From Parachryseolinea silvisoli (GTDB lineage: Bacteria > Bacteroidota > Bacteroidia > Cytophagales > Cyclobacteriaceae), in contig NZ_JAIOAO010000005.1 in assembly GCF_021190955.1 (NCBI RefSeq), forward strand, positions 186,001 through 250,000: DNA of 64,000 nt. The letters run 5' to 3'. Below are positions 25,567 through 34,853 of the stretch, piece after piece (the first letter of the stretch is position 1; every line of letters starts with the position of its first letter). Under the pieces are notes generated by a model. It was not told the DNA's origin, did not search any database, and was given only the letters and a program-made list of their open reading frames with translations. The translations under genes and the position numbers were made by a program.

Positions 25567-27333
25567 TTAGTGAAGGCGAAGTTCAAACGGCATGCGCGCC
25601 TGGACGCCTTGATAGCTTTTAAGGTTGTGTACCTGTTGATACCAGCCATACAGGTCACCCAGCTCGGCTTGCAGGGCTTCCGTGCGGGCATCTTCTTCCC
25701 ATTGCGACATCAGTTGTTCGAAGAAGCTCAGCTCCTGCTCCGGATAAAAGCGCAGTTTATAATCGGCAGCAACACCAGCCTTGGCGGCGGCAATATTGAC
25801 AGCGTCGTCAAAGCCGCCCAGTACATCCACCAGTTTGTGGTCAAGGGCCTGTGCGCCCGACCACACCCGGCCGGAAGCTACTTTCTCAATTTCCTCCACC
25901 GGTATATGTCTCCCCTCGGCTGCCTTGCGTGTAAACGAGGCGTAGTGATCATCTAAGTTCTTTTGCCAGTAGTTGCGTTCAGCTTCCGAAAGCGGGCGCG
26001 ACAAGGTATACATGTCGCCAAACTCGCCCGTGCGCACTTCGTCGAAGGTAATGCCAACCTTGTTCGATAAGAATTCGCTCATATCGAACATCATTCCAAA
26101 GATACCGATCGAGCCTGTAATCGTATGGGGTTGCGCCACAATGGTATCACAAGCCATCGCCAGATAATAACCACCCGATGCTGCGTAATCCGACATCGAA
26201 GCAATGACGGGCTTCTGCGCACGCGCCAGTGTAATCTCGCGCCACATCATATCCGACGCACGAAACTCACCACCGGGAGAATTGATACGCAATACAATTG
26301 CCTTAATATTATCGTCCTCACGGGCACGACGAATAGCCTCGACAAACGTATCAGCACCGATGATGCGTTGCTCCGCCTCGGCTTTACCCGGCATGATAGA
26401 ACCATCGGCCACGATCACGGCAATCTCGTTCGAAGCGCTTTTATAATCAGAAACACCACGGCGATATTGATCATACTTCACGAATGTTACCGTATCGGCC
26501 CCGCTCAGCCTCAAACGTGTTTTGAGATGGTCGCGGAACTCGTCGCGGTATAGCAAGCTATCCACCAGGCCAAGCTCGCGGGCCAGGGCAGCGTTGCGAA
26601 CCAACATCTTATCGGAGATTTCTTTCAGACGTTCTACCTGCATATGCCGTGCGTCGGCGATGCGGTTTAACATATGACCGTATACCGAGTTCATGAGCTC
26701 CGTCAGTTGCAACTTGTTCTCGGGGCTCATCTTTTCCAGAAGGAAAGGCTCGACGGCGCTTTTGAAGGCTCCCACGCGGAAGATCTCCGGGCGTATTTCA
26801 AGCTTGTCAAACAGCTTCTTGAAGAACATGATCTCCACGCTCAAACCATTGAACTCGACCTCGCCTTCCGGATTAAGATATATTTTATTTGCAGCAGAAG
26901 CCAGGTAGTAAGCTCCCTCCGTCATCGTCTCCGTATAGGCAACTACCCACTTACCGCTTTCGCGGAATTCAAGAAGCGACTGCCGTACCTCTTCCAGCGA
27001 TGAGAACCCCGCGCGCGGATGGCTGATGTCAAGATAAATACCTTGTATATTATCATCCTCCTGCGCGTGGCGGATGGTTTCTTTTAATTCAATCAGACCG
27101 ATGCGTGGTACATCGGCTTGCCCCACGATCGGTAGGCCGGCCAATGGGTTGCTATACTCTCTTTCCGTAATCTCCGCATCGAGCTTCAGGTGAAGCACCG
27201 TATTGGGATGAATGACGACTGCATCATCACCCGATAAGCCCGCCGCCAGCACGGCGACGAAGAGAATTAACGACAAGGTCGAGAAGATCACCAGCGCCAG
27301 AAAGGCAGCCAGAAGGCTTTTCCAAAAATTCAT
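25567..27333 (-). CDS. sppA: signal peptide peptidase SppA, 67K type
   Basis: This membrane-bound serine protease degrades cleaved signal peptides. It has 588 residues, the long tandem-domain form. An N-terminal membrane helix spans about residues 10-32. The first half supplies the general-base lysine in ESGKWVVAYTE (about residue 129) and the second half the nucleophile serine in DYAASGGYYLAMA (about residue 386), as in the E. coli enzyme. The second-half core ADGSIMPGKAE and LRINSPGGEFRASD is well conserved. It lies upstream of bioB on the same strand and is divergent from folK. Confidence 0.95.
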   Translation of the reverse strand: MNFWKSLLAAFLALVIFSTLSLILFVAVLAAGLSGDDAVVIHPNTVLHLKLDAEITEREYSNPLAGLPIVGQADVPRIGLIELKETIRHAQEDDNIQGIYLDISHPRAGFSSLEEVRQSLLEFRESGKWVVAYTETMTEGAYYLASAANKIYLNPEGEVEFNGLSVEIMFFKKLFDKLEIRPEIFRVGAFKSAVEPFLLEKMSPENKLQLTELMNSVYGHMLNRIADARHMQVERLKEISDKMLVRNAALARELGLVDSLLYRDEFRDHLKTRLRLSGADTVTFVKYDQYRRGVSDYKSASNEIAVIVADGSIMPGKAEAEQRIIGADTFVEAIRRAREDDNIKAIVLRINSPGGEFRASDMMWREITLARAQKPVIASMSDYAASGGYYLAMACDTIVAQPHTITGSIGIFGMMFDMSEFLSNKVGITFDEVRTGEFGDMYTLSRPLSEAERNYWQKNLDDHYASFTRKAAEGRHIPVEEIEKVASGRVWSGAQALDHKLVDVLGGFDDAVNIAAAKAGVAADYKLRFYPEQELSFFEQLMSQWEEDARTEALQAELGDLYGWYQQVHNLKSYQGVQARMPFELRLH

Positions 27334-27416
27334 ATCATTCCTTTAAGCCCCGAAATTAAGCAATACCCCTTCGAATAAAAAAGTATGTTTGTGGGGGCTT
27401 TCGGCCGCATTCCTCC

Positions 27417-27899
27417 ATGACGCACGACATCTTTCTCCTGCTGGGTACAAACCTGGGCGACCGCGCCGGCCACCTGGCAGCAGCCCGCGCCGCGCTGGCG
27501 GCCCGGGCAGGTCACCTGGTCAACACGTCCGCCCTGTACGAAACCGCAGCATGGGGTCGCGCCGACCAGCCCGGCTTTCTAAACCAGGCCTTGGCATTAT
27601 CGTCATCGCTGAACGCCCACGCGCTGCTCGAAGTAATGTTGGACATTGAAAAATCCCTGGGGCGGGAACGCCGGGAACATTGGGGACCGCGTGTAATCGA
27701 CATCGACCTGCTATTGTATAGCGACCAAATCATCGATACCCCTACCCTACAGGTACCGCACCCGCGCATCCCCCTGCGACGGTTTGCACTGATGCCGCTG
27801 GCAGAGATTGCCGGCGATGTGATCCACCCGGTACTCCATAAAAAAATCAGCGAGCTGCTCGCGGAATGTCCCGACCAGCTCGCTGTCAAAAAATTATAA
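27417..27899 (+). CDS. folK: 2-amino-4-hydroxy-6-hydroxymethyldihydropteridine pyrophosphokinase
   Basis: This enzyme transfers pyrophosphate from ATP to the pterin in folate synthesis (EC 2.7.6.3). It has 160 residues, the usual size. Motifs include LLLGTNLGDRAGHLAAA at the N-terminus, the YETAAWG segment, and the signature HWGPRVIDIDLLLY with the metal-binding aspartates, followed by PHPRIPLRRFALMPL. It stands between sppA (divergent) and fabD (convergent), with no other folate gene beside it. Confidence 0.97.
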   Translation: MTHDIFLLLGTNLGDRAGHLAAARAALAARAGHLVNTSALYETAAWGRADQPGFLNQALALSSSLNAHALLEVMLDIEKSLGRERREHWGPRVIDIDLLLYSDQIIDTPTLQVPHPRIPLRRFALMPLAEIAGDVIHPVLHKKISELLAECPDQLAVKKL

Positions 27900-27925
27900 A
27901 TAGTATAGCGTGAAGTAACGGGGGC

Positions 27926-28801
27926 TTAAAGGCTCCGTGCTTCGACGCTGGGGTTGATCTTTTTCACCAACCCTTGCAGTACCTTCTTGGGGCCGCACTC
28001 AATAAAGCTTGCCGCGCCGTCTTTTATCATGTTCTGCACCGATTGATTCCAGCGCACAGGCGCCGTTAACTGGGCAATAAGATTCTTTTTGATCGCTGCA
28101 ATCTCGATGGCCGGAGCTGCTGTGGCATTCTGGTACACCGGGCAGATAGGTTTGCTAAAAGTCGTCGCTTCAATAGCCGCGGCCAACTCTTCGCGCGCAG
28201 GTTCCATCAGCGGCGAGTGAAACGCTCCGCCTACTTGCAAGTGCATCGCGTGCTTTGCGCCGGCGGCGCGAAGTTTTTCACACGCCAGGTCGATACCCTT
28301 TGCCGAACCGGAAATTACCAGCTGTCCGGGGCAGTTATAGTTTGCAGCAACGACGATCTCTCCTTCGATGGAAGCACAGATGTCCTCCACCACTTTATCC
28401 TCCAGACCGAGAATGGCGGCCATCGTAGAGGGGTTCAGCTCACAAGCGCTTTGCATAGCCGCCGCGCGTTTGGATACCAGTCTCAAACCATCTTCGAACG
28501 ACAGGGTTTTGTTAGCGACCAGGGCTGAAAATTCACCCAGCGAATGGCCCGCCACCATGTCGGGGTGGAATGCGTCGCTTGTTAACGCGATCGCTACTGA
28601 ATGCAGGAAGATCGCGGGTTGCGTTACCTTCGTTTGCTTTTGCTCGTCGGCGGTTCCTTCGAACATCACCTGCGAAAGCTTGAAGCCGAGAATTTCGTCG
28701 GCGCGGTCAAACAGGGCCTTGGCCGCCGGGGTAGCCTCATATAAATCCTTGCCCATACCGGTAAACTGCGCGCCCTGTCCGGGAAATACGTATGCCTTCA
28801 T
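27926..28801 (-). CDS. fabD: malonyl CoA-acyl carrier protein transacylase
   Basis: This enzyme loads malonyl groups onto ACP to start fatty acid elongation (EC 2.3.1.39). It has 291 residues from the ATG at 28801. The N-terminus AYVFPGQGAQFTGMG is typical. The active-site serine is in VAGHSLGEFSALV, and the histidine is in GGAFHSPLMEPA. The frame extends 13 codons further upstream, but MKAYVFPGQG is the standard start. A -7 promoter element is at 28881-28888. Confidence 0.97.
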   Translation of the reverse strand: MKAYVFPGQGAQFTGMGKDLYEATPAAKALFDRADEILGFKLSQVMFEGTADEQKQTKVTQPAIFLHSVAIALTSDAFHPDMVAGHSLGEFSALVANKTLSFEDGLRLVSKRAAAMQSACELNPSTMAAILGLEDKVVEDICASIEGEIVVAANYNCPGQLVISGSAKGIDLACEKLRAAGAKHAMHLQVGGAFHSPLMEPAREELAAAIEATTFSKPICPVYQNATAAPAIEIAAIKKNLIAQLTAPVRWNQSVQNMIKDGAASFIECGPKKVLQGLVKKINPSVEARSL

Positions 28802-28880
28802 GTTGTGTTTTTTAGCGGGAAACCAGCACAATCGTGTCAAAAGAACGATTGCAATGGACGCCCCTGGTTAAATCAGCCGC

Positions 28881-28888
28881 CAAAAATA
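28881..28888 (-). promoter_or_regulatory. -7 element of the fabD promoter
   Basis: On the minus strand this reads TATTTTTG, an exact consensus match. It would give a leader of about 75 bases before the fabD start. It lies directly after the terminator of the preceding gene. Confidence 0.45.
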
Positions 28889-28903
28889 GTGAAAAAGTAA
28901 ACA

Positions 28904-28933
28904 GAAGAAAGCGGGGCCGTTCCAGCCGGCCCC
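28904..28933 (-). terminator. terminator after the type IX cargo gene
   Basis: GGGGCC (28913-28918) and GGCCCC (28928-28933) pair around nine bases. On the minus strand the stem is followed by GCTTTCTTCTGTTT. A neighbouring GC-rich repeat may extend the structure. Confidence 0.5.
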
Positions 28934-28976
28934 CGCCGGCATATAATTGGTGGCTGCAGTACGCCTCACGACAGGC

Positions 28977-31910
28977 CTATTGCCCGTCGCCAAGCAGGTG
29001 TACCCAGCCCTTAAATTTCTTCACAGCGTCGTCGGGCTTCAGTACATCGAAGGTCACCTCAGCAACATAATAATAGACAGCAGACGGCAGCAAGGAACCG
29101 TTCTTGTCCTTTCCGTCCCAATCGATATAAATCGATTCGTCATTGGCAACGTCAGCCTCATACGTATATACCTGACGCCCCCAGCGGTTGTACACGTTAA
29201 ACCGCACGCTCTTTACAAATCGCGCACAACCTTCGATCACATATTCCGGACATGGCCCGGTCTCGCCGTTGCAATCCTTGTAGTTGTAGGCACGGAACAC
29301 CGGATTAAATTCGTCGCCGTTCGGGCTAAACACGTTCGGTAACGTATAGGCCGGACAATTATCATTACAAACAGCGTCGCTCATCTCGCTTTCGTTACCC
29401 GAGAAGTCGACCGCCGACACCCGGTAACACCACGCAAGCGACGACAGACCGTTATCTTGAAATGTGGTCGTCGTTGCATCCAGCGAATCGATTCGGATGT
29501 ACTCACCATTATAAGATCCTCTATATACATAGTAGCGTACAATATCCGATTGACATTCGTCCGCCTCGCTACGCGACCAACTAATGATGTTGGAGAAGCT
29601 GCCTGTCGCGGGCAAACACAGGCTTAGCGGATCGCGGCCTTCGCAACCTTGCGTCTCAAGCGCCAGCAAGGGCTTGCACGGCGGAATGCTGTCTCCAGGC
29701 TGTACGCAGATACGCTGCGAGAAGTTTTCCAACGGTTCCGGTATCTTTTTCGGATTACCATAGCCACCATTGGTCAGGATACGATAACAATACGTTCTCC
29801 CGCTCTCCAACTCGGTATCGACAAACTGAAATCCGCTTTCCGTTGCGTTGACCGAATCCACCAGCACAAACTGGGCATCCGTGTCATTTTCGCCACCGCG
29901 AAAAATATAGTGGTAAGGGTGCGCTTCAATCTGGTTCGACCAGGGAACCTCGGCGCGCCAGTCCAGTGTAATCTGATCTTTCTGAGACGACGATCCCAGG
30001 CGTACGGATGACGCGACTTCTGATGCGCCAATCATCTCTGCGTCTGGCCCGTGGCCGTTATAGGCAACAACACTATAATTGAAAACACTCACTTCGGTAT
30101 TCAAACCTCCGTCCAGATAAGTCGTGTCTCCCAACAAAGTAGCAACGAGTGTCGAGTCACCAACCCGGTTAAAACCAGTCGCGCGGTACAGTTCATACTT
30201 CAATGTTTCCTTGGGGTACGCAACCGGGTCGAGATCGAACGGCCGCTTCCAGCTTACTCGCACCAGGCCATCTTGCGCACTGGTACTTTCCACCGACACG
30301 TTTGTTATAATTGGCACATCCGCCGGTATCGGCCCGACGCATGTATCTCTCGTTACATAACTCTCGCCGCCTTGTGGCAATGGATATACCGCCACCAGGC
30401 GGTAACAATACATCGCACCTGGAGCCAGCCCCTTCCCGTCATTATTATCAACATATTGCCCCGTTAGCTGCGAAGGCGGAATCCGGGCCGGCACCGTGGC
30501 GATTCGCTCATACCCCAGTCCGGAAGGCATACCGGTTTCACAGTTGTCGGGTCGGTAAGTCGTACTGTCGACCTTTCGCCAGACTTCTATTAATTCAGCA
30601 TTTTGACATAGGTAACGGTCCCACTTAATCGTGGCCGTTTGCGTGGCCGTGTTCAGTTTAGCGTCGTTCCATATCGGGGCAGGCCCGACCACAGTAATCC
30701 GCCATGTCTTATAGTTCACGAGACCTTTCTCGTCCTCCACTTTAAAGTTTACGGTATACGGCTGCTGGCGAACGTGCTCACAGTCTGTCGCCCAACGATA
30801 TACAACCTGACCGGGCGAAGGCTGAAACACATTCTCTGGCGTAAGCGTAGCCGGCGACTGCTGCGCCGGAAAATCCAAGGTCTCTGAAAATGCCGTGATC
30901 TTGATTCTGTCGCCATCCGGATCGGTACCTTTGATGGTCTCCTCGATCGTAGTACCCGCCGTCACACAAATATCTTCGGGGATAATAAGCTCGGGGCGTT
31001 TATTGTCACACTCCTCGACCAGAATCTGCATATCGCGCCGCACGAATCCCATCTGCCGCCACTGTCCGTTGATCAAACGCCAGTCAATGACGATAAACGC
31101 AATATTGTATTCACCCGCCGTGCCGGGTGCGTTCCACGTGACAGTGCCATCAACCGCATCGATTCCAAATTGCGGGGCGCCCCAGGGCGGGTTGCCACCT
31201 GGGCGAGGTTCCTGTCCGTTGTTGAAGTCTGGATAAAATTTTGCAGCATTAGGGTCTTGATAGTTTAATACTGTCGTAGCCCGGTCGCGGAAGGGAACCA
31301 CCATCTGGTAGCTGAGGCGGTCACCGTCAAGGTCCTTGGCGCCGGGGTTATGAAACCAGGCCACCGTCGTACACGCCCGGTCAACAGGCGGCACTTCCAG
31401 GATGGCCGGCGAGCTACAGCCGAAAAAAGGGTCTATAACAACTTGTGTTTCAAGATAAAACGTGGTGTTCACCGATTGATCCATGTTTACCACGCCGGCA
31501 TTCCGGTTCGGTTCAACATAGCTGACGGTATAGGTGCCGGGGCCGGCAAAAATGTGATCTATTTCGAAGTACGCGCGGGCGGTGCCAGCAGGCAGACCAT
31601 CGGTCGAGTAACCCCAGCTGATTCCCGCGGGGGGCGTGCCGGGATTCGGGCCGATCTCCGGCACCAGCATGCGCCCCGTACGATCGCCAAAGTCCAGGTA
31701 GTCTTGTTCCCCACCAAACAGCACATTCGTGTTCGTGGTGTTAGTATAGACCTCCACACGTATTCTGTAACGGCGCGTTTCACAGTCTAGCAATGTCATT
31801 AAGATATTGCCGGCACGCAGGTGGGTAGCCTGCACAACCTCCGGCAGGAGAAAGACCAACGCGAGCAGGTAGCGCAGGGATCTAATCCGGGAACGTAGAA
31901 GAGCCTTCAT
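28977..31910 (-). CDS. secreted fibronectin type III-rich protein with gliding-motility-associated C-terminal domain
   Basis: This is a 977-residue exported protein. A signal peptide at the N-terminus (YLLALVFLLPEVVQA) is followed by beta-rich domains and several fibronectin III-like or cadherin-like repeats (for example VRVSWKRPFDLDPVAYPKE and ITAFSETLDFPAQQ). The last 95 residues match the CHU_C family (gliding motility-associated C-terminal domain, type B sorting signal of type IX secretion): TLPNVFSPNGDEFNPVF, FNVYNRWGRQVY, YIDWDGKDKNG and AVYYYVAEV. It is therefore likely secreted through type IX and attached to or released from the surface. It carries no recognisable enzymatic domain; adhesion is a reasonable guess. 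It is monocistronic. Confidence 0.9.
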   Translation of the reverse strand: MKALLRSRIRSLRYLLALVFLLPEVVQATHLRAGNILMTLLDCETRRYRIRVEVYTNTTNTNVLFGGEQDYLDFGDRTGRMLVPEIGPNPGTPPAGISWGYSTDGLPAGTARAYFEIDHIFAGPGTYTVSYVEPNRNAGVVNMDQSVNTTFYLETQVVIDPFFGCSSPAILEVPPVDRACTTVAWFHNPGAKDLDGDRLSYQMVVPFRDRATTVLNYQDPNAAKFYPDFNNGQEPRPGGNPPWGAPQFGIDAVDGTVTWNAPGTAGEYNIAFIVIDWRLINGQWRQMGFVRRDMQILVEECDNKRPELIIPEDICVTAGTTIEETIKGTDPDGDRIKITAFSETLDFPAQQSPATLTPENVFQPSPGQVVYRWATDCEHVRQQPYTVNFKVEDEKGLVNYKTWRITVVGPAPIWNDAKLNTATQTATIKWDRYLCQNAELIEVWRKVDSTTYRPDNCETGMPSGLGYERIATVPARIPPSQLTGQYVDNNDGKGLAPGAMYCYRLVAVYPLPQGGESYVTRDTCVGPIPADVPIITNVSVESTSAQDGLVRVSWKRPFDLDPVAYPKETLKYELYRATGFNRVGDSTLVATLLGDTTYLDGGLNTEVSVFNYSVVAYNGHGPDAEMIGASEVASSVRLGSSSQKDQITLDWRAEVPWSNQIEAHPYHYIFRGGENDTDAQFVLVDSVNATESGFQFVDTELESGRTYCYRILTNGGYGNPKKIPEPLENFSQRICVQPGDSIPPCKPLLALETQGCEGRDPLSLCLPATGSFSNIISWSRSEADECQSDIVRYYVYRGSYNGEYIRIDSLDATTTTFQDNGLSSLAWCYRVSAVDFSGNESEMSDAVCNDNCPAYTLPNVFSPNGDEFNPVFRAYNYKDCNGETGPCPEYVIEGCARFVKSVRFNVYNRWGRQVYTYEADVANDESIYIDWDGKDKNGSLLPSAVYYYVAEVTFDVLKPDDAVKKFKGWVHLLGDGQ

Positions 31911-32182
31911 GGGCGTAAATGTATATCCTCGCAGCGTTTAATTACTTGAATACAATAATTTAAATATAAAATGCCAGTGAATGTTATAAAACGGTAACTA
32001 TGTTAACGGTAATTAGCGTTTTTTTATTTTACAGAAACGATTTTTAACTAAAAAAATATGCCGGCGGCCAATTACTACAATGCGCACCCGTGCGCCGGTA
32101 AAAAAAACGCTCGCAGACTTTTACACTAACACATTTTATGTGATCTTCGCCGGACCGACCTAACCTGTCTCGCTAAAGACCC

Positions 32183-32362
32183 ATGAACCCCGACCCCAAG
32201 GCCTTGCGGGCCTCCCTGCTTAAGCGCGAATTGGAGCTTCAACGACTTATCCGTCAGATGAAACTTGACCAGCTACACCAAAGCCCCGTTTATAAAAATC
32301 TGGGACAAGAACTGACGACGCTCAAAAAACAGATCCTCGCATTGGAAGAGGCCTTATACTGA
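32183..32362 (+). CDS. 59-residue helical (coiled-coil) protein
   Basis: An ATG at 32183 opens a 59-codon frame that ends 38 bases before the HD-hydrolase gene. The protein is charged and strongly helical: ALRASLLKRELELQRLIRQM, then a short break with proline (HQSPVYKN), then LGQELTTLKKQILALEEALY. Leucines fall in heptad-like spacing in both helices, so a helical hairpin or coiled coil is likely. It has no signal and no membrane segment. Function unknown; the tight spacing suggests it is co-transcribed with the HD gene. Confidence 0.65.
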   Translation: MNPDPKALRASLLKRELELQRLIRQMKLDQLHQSPVYKNLGQELTTLKKQILALEEALY

Positions 32363-32400
32363 CAAAAGTCGGGTACGGCGGGGGCGTTAAACTGTATGCT

Positions 32401-33627
32401 GTGAACAAAAAGAAAATCATAAACGACCCCATATACGGGTTCGTTCAGCTTCCTTCAGACCTCATTTTCGACGTCATCTCCCACCCCGCCTTTCAGCGGC
32501 TTCGCCACATCCGCCAGCTTGGACTCTCCGACCTGGTTTACCCCGCTGCCCTGCATTCGCGTTTTCAACATGCGCTCGGCGCCCAGCACCTGATGGGACG
32601 CGTGCTCGGCACGCTTCGCCAAAAAGGAACTGACATTTCACCGGAGGAAGAAGAGGCTGCACGACTGGCCGTGCTCCTGCACGACATGGGCCATGGGCCG
32701 TTCTCCCATGCGCTGGAACACGTTTTACTGCCGGGCATCAAACACGAGAGCCTCTCTTATCTGTTCATGGAGCAGCTCAACAAAGAATTTAACGGCGCCC
32801 TGAGCCTGGCCCTTCAGATCTTCCGGAATAGCTATTCACGAAAATTCTTTCATCAACTGGTCTCCAGCCAGCTGGACGTCGATCGCCTCGACTACCTCAA
32901 GCGCGACTGCTTTTTCACCGGCGTGCAAGAGGGCGCCATTGGCGTAGACCGCATTGTCGCGATGCTGAATGTATACCAGGAGCATCTGGTCGTGGAAGAA
33001 AAAGGCATTCTCAACATCGAGAACTTCCTCAACTCCCGGCGTTTTATGTACTGGCAGGTGTATTTGCATAAAACGGCGGTGAGTGCTGAGCGCATGCTGG
33101 TCAACGTCGTACGGCGGGCACAAGCCCTCGTCCGCGCAGGCCATAACGTCACCGCCAGCGACAGCCTGCGCCTGTTCCTGGCGAATGACTATTCGCTCTC
33201 CGACTTCACCGAAAACTCCGCCCTGCTGACAGCCTTCGGCCGGCTCGACGACCACGATCTGTGGGGTGCCATGAAATTCTGGCGTACCCATCCCGACCCC
33301 ATCCTGTCGATGCTCACGGACATGCTCCTGACGCGAAACTTGTTCCAGATCCGTCTTAGCCGGGAACCGATCGGCCGGACAACGGTAGACAGTATCCGCG
33401 AGGCCATCGCGCGCGAGTATAAGACCCTGCGCGCCGAGACGTCCTACCTGTACTCCTATGGCACCGTCACCAACGAAGCCTATGCCGAGGGACAGCACAT
33501 CAACATCCTCATGCGCAATGGCGAACTGCTCGACATTGCCGATGCCTCTGATCTTCCTAACATTAAGGCTATTAGCAAAATCGTCAAAAAAAACTATCTC
33601 TGCTGGCCTAAAAATGTATCTTTGTGA
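32401..33627 (+). CDS. HD-domain phosphohydrolase (dGTPase/SAMHD1-like)
   Basis: This is a 408-residue metal-dependent phosphohydrolase. It starts at a GTG (residues MNKKKIINDPIYGFV); a nearby ATG is closed by a stop. The HD signature is spread as HSRFQHALGAQHL and LLHDMGHGPFSHALEH, giving the H...HD...D metal ligands. A later conserved LDYLKRDCFFTGV block is typical of this family. Relatives hydrolyse dNTPs or other nucleotides; the substrate is unproven here. The end of the gene contains a -7 element (33617-33624) for the lipid A genes that follow. Confidence 0.92.
   Translation: MNKKKIINDPIYGFVQLPSDLIFDVISHPAFQRLRHIRQLGLSDLVYPAALHSRFQHALGAQHLMGRVLGTLRQKGTDISPEEEEAARLAVLLHDMGHGPFSHALEHVLLPGIKHESLSYLFMEQLNKEFNGALSLALQIFRNSYSRKFFHQLVSSQLDVDRLDYLKRDCFFTGVQEGAIGVDRIVAMLNVYQEHLVVEEKGILNIENFLNSRRFMYWQVYLHKTAVSAERMLVNVVRRAQALVRAGHNVTASDSLRLFLANDYSLSDFTENSALLTAFGRLDDHDLWGAMKFWRTHPDPILSMLTDMLLTRNLFQIRLSREPIGRTTVDSIREAIAREYKTLRAETSYLYSYGTVTNEAYAEGQHINILMRNGELLDIADASDLPNIKAISKIVKKNYLCWPKNVSL
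33617..33624 (+). promoter_or_regulatory. -7 element for lpxD, inside the end of the HD gene
   Basis: TATCTTTG matches TAnnTTTG exactly and overlaps the last codons of the preceding gene. It would give a leader of about 70 bases before lpxD. No clear -33 element is seen. Confidence 0.45.
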
Positions 33628-33700
33628 GATTTTTTAACTGTTAGAATGACGGACTGCTACGGAAGACTTTTTATCACGATCCGTTAACAAACAAGCGCCT

Positions 33701-34756
33701 ATGGAATTTACGATCAATCAAATAGCCGCCATGCTAAGCGGTGAAGTGCGGGGAGATGGTCAGGAGAAGATCAACATGTTGGCTAAGATACAGGATGCCA
33801 AAAAAGGCCAGCTTGCTTTTTTATCAAATCCCAAGTACGAACAATATATCTATACTACCCAGGCGACCGCGGTCATCGTCAAGAAAGACTTTGTTCCGCG
33901 CAAGGAAGTAACCAGCTCGCTCATCCTGGTAGACGATCCCTATAGCAGCTTTACCGCATTGCTGGAAGAGTACCACAAAATGGTGAGCTTTCAGAAGACC
34001 GGCATCGAGCAGCCCAGCTATGTTGGCGAAGGAACAACCATCGGCCAGAATATATACCGCGGCGCGTTCTCCTACATCGGCAGTGGTGTCAAAATTGGCG
34101 ACAACGTCAAGATCCACCCACACGCATACATTGGCGACAACGCCGTGATCGGCAACGATACCATCATTCACCCGGGAGTAAAAATCTATGCCGATACGCG
34201 CATTGGCAACAACTGCGTGATCCATGCTGGTACCGTAATTGGCAGCGACGGCTTCGGCTTCGCGCCACAGGAAAATGGCACCTATAAGACCATTCCCCAA
34301 CTGGGCAACGTCATTATTGAAGACAACGTGTCCATCGGTGCCAACACGGTCATTGATTGTGCGACCATGTTTGGCGACGCCACCCTCATACGCCAGGGTG
34401 TGAAGCTCGACAACCTCATCCAGATCGCCCACAACGTCGAGATCGGCAAGAACACCGTCATTGCCGCGCAGGCTGGCATTTCAGGATCGACCAGGATTGG
34501 CGAGAACTGTATTTTCGCAGGACAAGTCGGTATCGCAGGGCACCTGGTCATCGCCAACAACACCGGCATCGGTGCACAGGCGGGCATCCCGAAATCGATC
34601 ACCGAAGAAGGTCAGCGGCTGATCGGCTACCCCGCCATCGACCTCAAGGAGTACTTTCGGTCGTACGCTGTCTTTAAAAGGCTGCCAGACCTCAACAACC
34701 GCCTGCGCGAGCTGGAAAAAAAGGTGGCGGGTCAGGACCTTCCGGCAGGTGCCTGA
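33701..34756 (+). CDS. lpxD: UDP-3-O-acylglucosamine N-acyltransferase
   Basis: This is the third step of lipid A synthesis, adding the second 3-hydroxyacyl chain (EC 2.3.1.191). It has 351 residues. An N-terminal uridine-binding domain (about 1-100) includes [22 protein letters not shown]. It is followed by a left-handed beta helix of hexapeptide repeats, with the conserved SDGFGFAP block that leads to the catalytic region and [16 protein letters not shown]. The lipid A genes that follow are lpxC/fabZ and lpxA. Confidence 0.97.
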   Translation: MEFTINQIAAMLSGEVRGDGQEKINMLAKIQDAKKGQLAFLSNPKYEQYIYTTQATAVIVKKDFVPRKEVTSSLILVDDPYSSFTALLEEYHKMVSFQKTGIEQPSYVGEGTTIGQNIYRGAFSYIGSGVKIGDNVKIHPHAYIGDNAVIGNDTIIHPGVKIYADTRIGNNCVIHAGTVIGSDGFGFAPQENGTYKTIPQLGNVIIEDNVSIGANTVIDCATMFGDATLIRQGVKLDNLIQIAHNVEIGKNTVIAAQAGISGSTRIGENCIFAGQVGIAGHLVIANNTGIGAQAGIPKSITEEGQRLIGYPAIDLKEYFRSYAVFKRLPDLNNRLRELEKKVAGQDLPAGA

Positions 34757-34806
34757 TACCCGTAAAACACTGACATACAGTACCTATTCGCAAGAAAAAC
34801 GCAGAA

Positions 34807-34837
34807 TTGCATAATCTGGATAATGGGTTTAACTTTG
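34807..34837 (+). promoter_or_regulatory. promoter of lpxC/fabZ-lpxA
   Basis: TTG at 34807-34809 and TAACTTTG at 34830-34837 are 20 bases apart and fit the consensus. The transcript would start about 11 bases before the lpxC/fabZ ATG. Confidence 0.6.
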
Positions 34838-34853
34838 CCCACTTTTCCAGAAC

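Noticed and set aside
33960-34600. Short repeats in lpxD and lpxA as DNA repeats
   Set aside because: They are hexapeptide repeats of the beta-helix proteins and not separate DNA elements.
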